From Candidatus Bathyarchaeota archaeon (lineage in GTDB: Archaea > Thermoproteota > Bathyarchaeia > TCS64), in NCBI GenBank assembly GCA_014730055.1, contig WJIV01000196.1:1-5842 (forward strand): 5,842 nucleotides of DNA, read 5' to 3'. This document shows, piece by piece, positions 1 to 5,842 of the stretch. Within the stretch, counting starts at the first letter, position 1. Each line of letters opens with the position of its first letter. The notes beneath the pieces were generated by a model, which did not search any database, was not told the DNA's origin, and worked only from the letters and a program-made list of their open reading frames with translations. The translations under genes were made by a program, and so were the position numbers.

Positions 1-1
1 G

Positions 2-460
2 TACAAGCCTCTACAAGTAGATCAAGTGATAGAACTTGTTGAGAAAATGGAGAAAGGGGGTCTGGTATTATTAACTGATGACGACCCTACTACCTGTGAG
101 ACGGTTATAGATTTCTTAAAGCTTGAGGGATACAAAATAGCTGCGGCCAAGACCGGCGAAGAAGCAGTAGAGGCCGCTAAGAGGAGAGAATTTGATGTCA
201 TTCTGATCGATATTAAACTCCCTATTATGAACGGCTTGGAAACTTTTAGGGCATTAAAGAAAACTGACCCAGAGGTAAAAGCTATAATGATCACAGGGTA
301 CCCCCAGGAAGTCGGGGATCTTGCTGACCAAGCTCTTCAAGAAGACGCTTACACCGTTTTCAACAAGCCTCTTGATCCTGACGAACTATTGAAGGTAGTA
401 AACCTGATTATGGAAGGGAAATCAAAAGAGGATGTTAATTCAGAGGTGAACGCCTTTTAA
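2..460 (+). CDS. Tandem receiver-domain (REC) protein, 5' end outside the window
   Basis: The frame is open from the window edge and stops at TAA 458-460. The first codons read YKPL followed by an amphipathic helix (VDQVIELVEK), which looks like the conserved Lys-Pro and last helix of a receiver domain (REC1, mostly outside the window). A complete receiver follows (REC2, about 59-400): beta-1 plus acidic pair LLTDDD (codons 77-85), phosphoacceptor Asp in LIDIKLP (209-211), switch Thr in MITGYP (293-295) and conserved Lys in NKPLDP (365-367). All phosphorylation residues are present, so REC2 should accept a phosphoryl group. No DNA-binding domain is seen. ATG 47 or GTG 26 could start a stand-alone single-REC protein, but the REC-like sequence upstream in the same frame and only weak ribosome-site sequence favour an in-frame REC1-REC2 fusion. 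The tail (MEGKSKEDVNSEVNAF) runs straight into the next receiver in the +1 frame, so this is probably the N-terminal part of the downstream hybrid kinase, separated by an indel or frameshift. Confidence 0.82.
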   Translation, partial: YKPLQVDQVIELVEKMEKGGLVLLTDDDPTTCETVIDFLKLEGYKIAAAKTGEEAVEAAKRREFDVILIDIKLPIMNGLETFRALKKTDPEVKAIMITGYPQEVGDLADQALQEDAYTVFNKPLDPDELLKVVNLIMEGKSKEDVNSEVNAF

Positions 461-462
461 CA
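444..462 (+). other. Frame junction: candidate +1 frameshift site or one-base indel
   Basis: The upstream frame ends GTG AAC GCC TTT TAA (446-460). Skipping one T gives GCC TTT AAC ATC CTT GTC GTT GAC GAT, i.e. AFNILVVDD, a textbook receiver beta-1 and acidic pair. In the downstream frame a TGA lies at 447-449, and no ATG, GTG or TTG occurs between it and ATG 519. A Phe-tRNA on UUU 455-457 could slip to UUU 456-458 with full pairing. The next codon is a stop followed by C, and a purine-rich GAGGTG (444-449) lies six bases upstream of the slip codon. The layout recalls the bacterial prfB +1 site (Shine-Dalgarno-like element, slippery codon, stop, C). A spurious extra T in the T4 run (455-458) explains it equally well or better. 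Confidence 0.7.
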
Positions 463-518
463 TCCTTGTCGTTGACGATAACACGACCTTTAACGAGACT
501 ACCTGCGACCTATTAGAT

Positions 519-3500
519 ATGAGAGAGCACAATTGTTCCTCTGCTTTCTCGGGTAAAGAAGCCTTGAGGCTTCTTGAAGAGAAAGACTTTGACTTGGCTC
601 TAATTGATATAAGGCTTCCAGATATATCAGGAATAGAACTGTTATCAAAGATCAAGAAAAAGTTTCCATATGTGGGATGTATTATAGTTACAGGATTCCC
701 CTCAGAGGAATCTGCTATAGATTCACTTAATCTAGATGCTGAAGGATACCTTACCAAACCCCTTGATCCCGTTATCTTCTTTGAAAAACTAGAGAGAGCG
801 AGAAGAATTAGAGAGAAAAAACTTTATGATGAAAGATTGGAAAGCTTGAACCAAGTTTTAAGATCAATACGAAATGTTAACCAGCTGATTGTCAGGGAAC
901 AAGATCCTGAAAAATTATTGAATCAGGTTTGCGAAATTCTAGTAGAAAATGACGTCTATTTCAGTGCTTGGATACTCACTATCAACCAGAAAAAGAAACC
1001 AGTTAACCTATATCAAGCAGGTGTAGAATCCGGTTTTGAGGAGTTTACAGATAGAGTTAAGAATGGAGAATATCCTCTATGTATCGAAAAATACATTAAT
1101 GAAAAAGGGGTAACTTTCATCCACGCCCGGGAAAAAAAATGCAAGGACTGCCCTCTTGCTTTTGAAATAAAACATAGAATTTGCTCCATCACACGGATTG
1201 AGTACTTAAAAAAAGTCTATGGACTCCTCGTATTATCATCAAAAAAAGATGTAGATGAAGAAGAAGCCTCATCATTAATACTGGAGATAGCCACCGATAT
1301 TGGATATGCCCTAAATCGGTTAGAGATCCAGAGAGAAAAAGAGGAGAACGCTCGTCATCTCCAGGAAAGATTGAAGGAACTTGGTGCTCTTTATACCTTA
1401 AGTTCCCTCATCGAAAAACATGGATTCGATATACAGAAAATCTGCAAAGAATATGTTGAGTTACTTCCTATGGGTTATCAGTTCCCCGATATTACTTGTG
1501 CCAAGATAATTATTGATGATCAAATCTATCAAAGTTCTAATTTTAAGGAAACAGAGTGGAGTCAATCAACTCATATCATGATTGAAGATATAAGTAGTGG
1601 TAGAATCGAAGTCCATCTACTAGAAAAGCCTAGCGACAGCAATGAATTATTCCTTGAGGAAGAGGATGATATTATCAATGAGGTTTCCAAGCAGTTATCA
1701 AGTGTTTACCTACATGAAAGGATAGAATCTGAACGTGATGAAGCCCTAAAACACTTCAGGACCCTATTTAATGTCGTCGTAGATCCTATGGTAATCCTCA
1801 ACTCAGATGGAAAGATAATAGAAGTCACTGAAAGAGTTGAAAAAGCAATAGGATACAGAAAGGATGAAATAATTGGAAGAAAAATTCAAGAATTAGTCTT
1901 CTTGACGCCAGAAGGAAAGAATATTCTCAAATCCAACCTCGGAAAAAGATTAGCGGGTAAGGATATCCCCCCATACATTGTAGAACTAATAACAAAGAAG
2001 GGAGCTAAGAAATCCTTTGAGGTAAACGCAGAGAAAATAGATTTTTATCAAGGGACCGCTGTTATGGCGGCTTTCAGAGATATTACAGAACGTATTAAGG
2101 CGGACCGTGCACTTCGGGAGAGCGAAAGGCTGTTCAGGCAGTTCTTTGAAAATCAGCCGACTTACTGCTATATTGTATCACTTGATGGTGTAATTATTGA
2201 TGTTAACAAAGCAGCATTAGATACCCTAGGTTATAAAAAAGAGGAACTGGTAGGGCAGCCAGTGATGGAGATCTATGCACCTGAATGTCGACCTGTTGTT
2301 AATCGACTTCTAAGTAAATGGAAAGAAGTAGGTCGACTAAGGAACGAGGAACTTGTTGTTATCTCTAAAAAAGGTGAACGTAGAACAGTACTTCTTAGTG
2401 CGGATCTTGTTAGAGATCAGGACGATAGAGTTTTACACTCTATTTCAGTACAAAGAGATATTACAGAGCGAAAAAATTACGAGGAGAGACTTAAAACGCT
2501 TCACAGGCATACGACAAGCCTGTCTTCAGCTTTAACTTTGGAGGAAGTAGCTCACATAACGGTAAGCGTTCTTAATAGTGCTCTTGGGTTTAAACAACAT
2601 AGTTTTAATGTTGTTGAAGGGGATGTTATTAAGACATTATTATCTGAACCATCTAGAGCTAACCTGGAGTTACCTCTCGATGGTAGAGGGATTATTGTTA
2701 GGGCGGTGAAATCGGGAAAAGTTCAACTTGTCCCCGATGTGAGAAAGGATCCAGATTTTATACCCGGGCTTGGTGGCACTGATTCTCCTACCCTTTCTGA
2801 ATTGGCTGTTCCAGTGAAAGTTGACGAAGATGTAGTAGCTGTAATTAATGTTGAGTCCGAGATACTAGGTGCGTTCAAGGATCAGGATAGATATCTTATT
2901 GAGATCTTGGGAGAGTATGTTTCTGCTACTATATCGCGTTTAAGACAGTTTTACGAGATCCAGAGATCAGAGGTCAGGTATAGGAGGTTACTTGAGGAGA
3001 TGCCCGACCCGGTATTTATCTCCGATCATGAAAAATATCTCTTTGTTAATCAAAGAGCTATAGAATTATTAGGATATGATTCCTCGACTGAGATAATAGG
3101 CCACGACTTTGTTGATTTCTTCTCTGAGGAGTATAAGTCTATAGTCCAGAGTAGAGCCACTGAACGCTTAAGCGGCTCTGAAATCCAGAGACAATATGAT
3201 CTTGTCATGTTATCTAAAGAGGGGGAGAGAATAGATCTTGAGGTTAACCTGAGAAATATTATGTTTATGAATGAACCAGCCGTCTTGTCAGTTATGAGGG
3301 ATATCCGCCCAAGGAAAAAACATGAAAAACGATTGGAAGCCCTCCATAAACATACATCTATATTATCCAAAGCTCAGTCAATTGAGGGTATTTACAAGAT
3401 CACCTACGATTTGCTTGTTGAGACACTAGAATTTCCAGTAATAGATGTCATAAAAGTTGAGGATGGTCTTTTGAGAGATGTGTTCTCTTATGATAATAGC

Positions 3501-5411
3501 GTTGAAAGCCTAACCCTCAAAGTAACAGATAAGGGGATTACGTCAAGGGCTGCAAGAACAGGTGAAACGCAGCTCGTAAAGGATACACGTCAAGACAATG
3601 ACTACGTACAGGGAAATCGAGAATGGAAAGCATTATCAGAACTCGCTGTTCCTGTTAGGCTGGGTGGACATACTAGAGTTGTACTTAATATAGAGAGCCC
3701 AGAGGCTAATGCCTTTACTGATGAAGATAAAAGACTGGTTGAAATACTCGGAGAGCACGTCGCCACAAATATTAGCCGTATCGAAGCAGAGAAAGAAAAA
3801 ACCGAGTACGCGAACCGCCTGAATGCAATCCATAGGTTCGGCTCAAGGTTGGACAAAGCTTTATCATATGAAATGGTAGCCAAGGAGACCATGGATAAAA
3901 TTATGAATATTCTCGGATACGAGACAGGTTCCTTTGGCATCGTTAAAGATGATGCAATCCTGTTCACCGAGTTCCGTAGACCAAGTAAGATCCACAAGCT
4001 TTCCTTAGAAGGAAAAGGAATCACCGTTCGAGCGGTACGTACAGGTGAAACCCAGCTTGTTCATGATACTAGAATTGATCCTGATTACATATCAGGTCGA
4101 GTGGAAGGAGACCCTGAGACACTCTCAGAGCTTGATGTACCTGTAAAAGTCAATGATGAAGTGGTTGCGTTAATAAACCTAGAAGCAGAGAAAATTAATG
4201 CTTTCGATGACCATGATCTTAGGCTTGTTGAGACAATGGCTTTACACGTCTCTTCGGCTTTTGCGCGTCTTCGAAGAATAGATGACTTGGAGAGACTCAT
4301 CGAACAGAGAACTATGGAGCTAAGGCAGGCTTACGATGACCTTCAAGAACTTGATCGGATGAAGGACCAGTTCATAAGTACGGCTACTCACGAGCTACGT
4401 ACACCTCTTGTCTCAATAAAGGGTTACGTTGATTACATCCAGTCTGGGTCTGCCGGTGAGATTAACGAGAGGGTTAGAGAACTGCTGGAAATTGTTCAGA
4501 GAAATACTTGGCGCTTGGAGAAGCTTACCGATGACCTTCTTGATCAACAAAGAATAGAGTCCGGGCGACTTGAAATAAAACGGACTAAAATTATGTATGA
4601 TGTTCTCTTATCAGAGGTTTTAGAGGAAATTGAACCTATGATGAATGAGAAGGAACAGACATTGGGGGTAATGGCTCCAACAAAGCTGCCGGAGGTTTTA
4701 GCTGACAAGACTCGTATTGGGCAGGTGCTACTTAATCTTCTAAATAATGCTATAAAGTTCAGTCCAAAGGGGTCAAATATCTTCTTAAAGATAGAAGAGA
4801 AAGAAGATAAAATAAAATCAAGTGTTATCGATGAAGGTATTGGGCTTAGTTCCGAGGATATTGATAAGCTGTTTAAGCCCTTCCCTACTATTGATAGACC
4901 TACTGTTGCTGGAAAATCAACGGGGCTAGGTCTTAGCATTTGCAAGGGCATTGTCGAGCTTCACGGCGGCAGGATATGGGCTGAGTCAGAGGGAAGAGGC
5001 AAGGGATCAACCTTCACTTATACCTTGCCCCTTAACTCTGAGAAGGATGCTTACAGTATTTTAATCTTGGATGATGAAGCTGATATCCGTAACTTGGGGA
5101 GAAGGATCCTTGAGGAAAAGGGATACAAGGTCTTGACTGCTGAGGATTCTAGTACTGGCCTGAGGATGGCTGAAGAAGAACTGCCTGACTTGATCTTGCT
5201 TGATGTTGTAATGCCTGGTAGGAGTGGTTTCGATACCTGTAGGGAGTTGAAGCTGAAGTCTTCTACTAGGGATATTCCTGTAATTATGTTTTCCGTTCTT
5301 AGTAGGGATGTCGATAAAAAGATGGCTGAAGAAGCCGGGGCAGATGACTATATTACTAAGCCTTTTGACACAGAGGAGCTATTATCATCAATTAAAAAGG
5401 CTCTCTCATGA
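519..5411 (+). CDS. Giant soluble multi-sensor hybrid histidine kinase (REC, 2 GAF-like, 3 PAS, 3 GAF, HisKA, HATPase_c, REC)
   Basis: A predicted cytosolic sensor kinase that autophosphorylates on His from ATP and passes the phosphoryl group to receiver Asp residues. ATG 519 is only the first possible conventional start. Coding sense begins near 459, because 459-518 encode the REC3 beta-1 strand and acidic pair (474-479); a start at 519 would leave a broken receiver. Residues counted from 519: REC3 to about 95 (Asp30, Thr58, Lys80); GAF-like module with Cys188, Cys208 and Cys211 at 103-269; second GAF-like module (PDITCAKI, NFKETEW) at 278-403; PAS 409-526; PAS 533-652 (RDITERK ends); GAF 654-815; PAS 817-934; GAF 935-1090; GAF 1096-1253; short coiled coil 1254-1284; HisKA with HELRTPL, phospho-His1291; HATPase_c about 1392-1505 with N box Asn1410, DEGIG Asp1438, F box 1452-1455 and GLGLSICK 1470-1477; REC4 1512-1628 (Asp1518/Asp1519, Asp1562, Ser1592 at the switch position, Lys1614). 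No signal peptide, membrane segment or output domain is visible. Catalytic residues look intact. The kinase call is firm; ligands and partners are unknown. Confidence 0.93.
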   Translation: MREHNCSSAFSGKEALRLLEEKDFDLALIDIRLPDISGIELLSKIKKKFPYVGCIIVTGFPSEESAIDSLNLDAEGYLTKPLDPVIFFEKLERARRIREKKLYDERLESLNQVLRSIRNVNQLIVREQDPEKLLNQVCEILVENDVYFSAWILTINQKKKPVNLYQAGVESGFEEFTDRVKNGEYPLCIEKYINEKGVTFIHAREKKCKDCPLAFEIKHRICSITRIEYLKKVYGLLVLSSKKDVDEEEASSLILEIATDIGYALNRLEIQREKEENARHLQERLKELGALYTLSSLIEKHGFDIQKICKEYVELLPMGYQFPDITCAKIIIDDQIYQSSNFKETEWSQSTHIMIEDISSGRIEVHLLEKPSDSNELFLEEEDDIINEVSKQLSSVYLHERIESERDEALKHFRTLFNVVVDPMVILNSDGKIIEVTERVEKAIGYRKDEIIGRKIQELVFLTPEGKNILKSNLGKRLAGKDIPPYIVELITKKGAKKSFEVNAEKIDFYQGTAVMAAFRDITERIKADRALRESERLFRQFFENQPTYCYIVSLDGVIIDVNKAALDTLGYKKEELVGQPVMEIYAPECRPVVNRLLSKWKEVGRLRNEELVVISKKGERRTVLLSADLVRDQDDRVLHSISVQRDITERKNYEERLKTLHRHTTSLSSALTLEEVAHITVSVLNSALGFKQHSFNVVEGDVIKTLLSEPSRANLELPLDGRGIIVRAVKSGKVQLVPDVRKDPDFIPGLGGTDSPTLSELAVPVKVDEDVVAVINVESEILGAFKDQDRYLIEILGEYVSATISRLRQFYEIQRSEVRYRRLLEEMPDPVFISDHEKYLFVNQRAIELLGYDSSTEIIGHDFVDFFSEEYKSIVQSRATERLSGSEIQRQYDLVMLSKEGERIDLEVNLRNIMFMNEPAVLSVMRDIRPRKKHEKRLEALHKHTSILSKAQSIEGIYKITYDLLVETLEFPVIDVIKVEDGLLRDVFSYDNSVESLTLKVTDKGITSRAARTGETQLVKDTRQDNDYVQGNREWKALSELAVPVRLGGHTRVVLNIESPEANAFTDEDKRLVEILGEHVATNISRIEAEKEKTEYANRLNAIHRFGSRLDKALSYEMVAKETMDKIMNILGYETGSFGIVKDDAILFTEFRRPSKIHKLSLEGKGITVRAVRTGETQLVHDTRIDPDYISGRVEGDPETLSELDVPVKVNDEVVALINLEAEKINAFDDHDLRLVETMALHVSSAFARLRRIDDLERLIEQRTMELRQAYDDLQELDRMKDQFISTATHELRTPLVSIKGYVDYIQSGSAGEINERVRELLEIVQRNTWRLEKLTDDLLDQQRIESGRLEIKRTKIMYDVLLSEVLEEIEPMMNEKEQTLGVMAPTKLPEVLADKTRIGQVLLNLLNNAIKFSPKGSNIFLKIEEKEDKIKSSVIDEGIGLSSEDIDKLFKPFPTIDRPTVAGKSTGLGLSICKGIVELHGGRIWAESEGRGKGSTFTYTLPLNSEKDAYSILILDDEADIRNLGRRILEEKGYKVLTAEDSSTGLRMAEEELPDLILLDVVMPGRSGFDTCRELKLKSSTRDIPVIMFSVLSRDVDKKMAEEAGADDYITKPFDTEELLSSIKKALS
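2478..4277 (+). repeat. Protein-level repeats: three related GAF domains, two of them in a duplicated PAS-GAF unit
   Basis: Three GAF domains in the kinase (residues about 654-815, 935-1090 and 1096-1253) are clearly paralogous. Each has a helical lead-in (LHRHTTSLSSA, LHKHTSILSKA, IHRFGSRLDKA), a glycine turn (GRGI, DKGI, GKGI), a QLV-D-R segment, then SELAVPV, SELAVPV or SELDVPV about 34-36 residues after the glycine turn, an N-[VIL]-E strand and a closing helix. The preceding PAS2 and PAS3 end RDITERK and RDIRPRK, so PAS2-GAF-A and PAS3-GAF-B look like a duplicated module, with GAF-C a third GAF without its own PAS. Divergence is substantial, so the duplication is old. Confidence 0.75.
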
Positions 5412-5490
5412 AAAGATTATTACAAGGCATCATCTTGTGAAGAAACATGGATATAATTATTTTAATAGTAATATATTAAAAAAAAATAAA

Positions 5491-5517
5491 ACATACTTAA
5501 ATGTCAAATCTTTTTTT
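5491..5517 (+). terminator. Candidate oligo-T transcription terminator
   Basis: A run of seven T (5511-5517) lies about 100 bases after the kinase stop. Only a very weak stem precedes it (ACAT 5491-5494 with ATGT 5501-5504). U-runs without strong hairpins are a known archaeal termination signal; in a bacterium this would be a poor intrinsic terminator. In such AT-rich DNA a T7 run could be chance. Confidence 0.35.
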
Positions 5518-5617
5518 CTGTGCAGAGTTATTGAATCTCGAATCCGACAAATAAGTAAGGAAAAATAAATCTGAAATAAATATAGACATAATAACCCGCA
5601 ATATGGCGATATTTTAA

Positions 5618-5636
5618 AGCGCCTGCGAGTGGCGTT
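5618..5636 (+). other. GC-rich hairpin in AT-rich spacer
   Basis: AGCGCC (5618-5623) can pair with GGCGTT (5631-5636) around a seven-base loop TGCGAGT, giving six pairs including one G-U. The CGCC arm (5620-5623) can alternatively pair with an upstream GGCG (5605-5608). It is not followed by a T run, so it is not an intrinsic terminator. It could be part of a structured leader or small RNA, or chance. Confidence 0.3.
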
Positions 5637-5658
5637 CTTCGCTTAGAGGTAAGAATTA

Positions 5659-5688
5659 TTTACAATCATATATTTAATAAATTGTAAA
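5659..5688 (+). promoter_or_regulatory. Perfect 8-bp inverted repeat around a TATA-like sequence (possible operator/promoter)
   Basis: TTTACAAT (5659-5666) and ATTGTAAA (5681-5688) are exact inverted copies separated by 14 bases that contain ATATATTTAATAA (5668-5680), similar to an archaeal TATA box. Half-site centres are 22 bp apart, about two helical turns, which suits a dimeric DNA-binding regulator that could block TBP. A hairpin is possible but has a 14-base loop and no T tract. The low-complexity background lowers confidence. Confidence 0.35.
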
Positions 5689-5773
5689 GATGCTCATTAA
5701 TTATGATATCAAAATAAATTAATCCACACAAAAAATTAATTTTAGGGTCGGTTTATTCTAATAACCTCATTAG

Positions 5774-5782
5774 TTATATTAA
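5774..5782 (+). promoter_or_regulatory. TATA-like box for the gene starting at the right edge
   Basis: TTATATTAA lies about 44 bases (box centre) upstream of ATG 5822. With the archaeal spacing of roughly 25 bases from box to transcription start, the message would begin near 5803 with a leader of under 20 bases. No clear Shine-Dalgarno sequence precedes the ATG, which fits a short-leader transcript. The AT-rich context makes false positives likely. Confidence 0.25.
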
Positions 5783-5821
5783 GTTTTAATCAAGAAAAAG
5801 AAATTTCCGAAACAATTTTGA

Positions 5822-5842
5822 ATGGTCAACAAAATATTATTA
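5822..5842 (+). CDS. Possible start of a further gene, cut by the window edge (response-regulator-like?)
   Basis: ATG 5822 opens a frame that is unbroken to the window end and reads MVNKILL. Seven codons cannot identify a protein. A short polar start followed by a hydrophobic ILL strand is how many receiver-domain proteins begin (for example M-x-K-I-L-L-V-D-D), and a response regulator beside a hybrid kinase with no output domain would make sense. This is inference only. There is no recognisable ribosome-binding site, and a TATA-like box sits upstream at 5774-5782. Confidence 0.3.

Larger units (their letters stand above)
5412..5821 (+). other. AT-rich intergenic region, no convincing gene
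   Basis: After the kinase stop, neither strand has a reading frame with protein-like sequence. ATG 5408, overlapping the stop as ATGA, gives only 10 codons (MKRLLQGIIL). ATG 5447 and ATG 5690 also give 10 codons each. A minus-strand ATG near 5588 gives about 30 low-complexity codons. The region is strongly AT-rich except for a GC-rich island at about 5594-5650. It contains the candidate terminator, hairpin, inverted repeat and TATA-like box listed separately. Confidence 0.7.

Noticed and set aside
22..294. Minus-strand open frame opposite REC2
   Set aside because: It lies antisense to clear REC coding sequence, has low-complexity Ser/Ile-rich translation and no domain signature.
26..460. GTG 26 or ATG 47 as the true start of a stand-alone single-REC gene
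   Set aside because: The frame is open to the window edge and the upstream codons read as the Lys-Pro and last helix of another receiver, so an in-frame fusion is more likely. It cannot be excluded without the upstream sequence.
440..757. Minus-strand open frame across the REC2-REC3 junction
   Set aside because: It is the complement of conserved receiver sequence and its translation has no recognisable motif.
2353..2535. Plus-strand open frame of 60 codons inside the PAS2 region
   Set aside because: It overlaps clear PAS2/GAF-A coding sequence in another frame and shows no domain or ribosome-binding site.
3050..4300. Several minus-strand open frames opposite PAS3 and the GAF repeats
   Set aside because: They are complements of conserved kinase domains with compositionally skewed, motif-free translations.
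4544..4951. Minus-strand open frame opposite HisKA/HATPase_c
   Set aside because: It is antisense to the N, D, F and G box region of the kinase; no independent support.
5408..5440. ATGA overlap with the kinase stop, suggesting a translationally coupled next gene
   Set aside because: The frame stops after ten codons (MKRLLQGIIL), too short to support as a gene; no continuation in another frame looks protein-like.
5478..5486. A9 run as a minus-strand oligo-T terminator for a convergent gene
   Set aside because: No minus-strand gene is visible to the right that it could serve, and A runs are expected in this AT-rich spacer.
5308..5568. Plus-strand 86-codon frame running from REC4 into the spacer
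   Set aside because: Its first third is an out-of-frame reading of REC4 and the rest is AT-driven Lys/Asn/Ile-rich sequence with no motif.
5563..5581. Direct repeat AAATAAAT with 11-base period, and AAATTAAT copies at 5716 and 5733
   Set aside because: Short AT-only words in AT-rich sequence; expected by chance and not arranged as an array.
5594..5650. GC-rich island as a tRNA or other known RNA gene
   Set aside because: No cloverleaf, no T-loop GTTCRA motif and no other family signature could be found.

Overview
The window is almost entirely one signal-transduction locus. Its centre is a very large soluble hybrid sensor histidine kinase, preceded by tandem receiver (REC) domains. Everything coding runs on the + strand. 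The sequence is AT-rich. The kinase's HATPase region (FKPFPTIDRP, GLGLSICKG, LHGGRIWAESEG) and its 'PDITCAKI'-type sensor module resemble the soluble PAS/GAF hybrid kinases I associate with uncultivated archaea (Bathyarchaeia, Asgard or Thermoplasmatota types) and some anaerobic bacteria. TATA-like boxes and an oligo-T stretch without a clear stem in the 3' intergenic region fit an archaeon. Taxonomy is an inference and is not proven by this window.

Layout. Positions 2-460 hold the last helix of one receiver domain (REC1, cut by the window edge) fused in frame to a complete receiver (REC2), ending at TAA 458-460. A third receiver (REC3) begins at once in the +1 frame: its beta-1 strand and acidic pair are encoded from about 459, but no ATG, GTG or TTG lies ahead of them in that frame. 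That frame runs to TGA 5409-5411. Downstream of REC3 it encodes two GAF-like sensor modules, PAS, PAS, GAF, PAS, GAF, GAF, HisKA, HATPase_c and a terminal receiver (REC4). The two frames meet at TTT-TAA-C. The plainest readings are a one-base indel in the T4 run (sequencing error or true mutation) or a +1 ribosomal frameshift. Read through, the product would have at least 1802 residues and four receivers.

From 5412 to 5821 there is no convincing gene. This AT-rich spacer holds an oligo-T candidate terminator, a short GC-rich island able to fold, an inverted repeat bracketing a TATA-like sequence, and a second TATA-like box close to the right edge. The last 21 bases may be the first seven codons of another gene (MVNKILL), possibly another response regulator.

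Working model (inference): many cytosolic sensor inputs (two GAF-like, three PAS, three GAF) feed one His kinase core. Its phosphoryl group can go to the C-terminal REC4 and perhaps to the N-terminal receiver array. No DNA-binding or enzymatic output domain is visible, so output must go through a separate partner or a phosphorelay.
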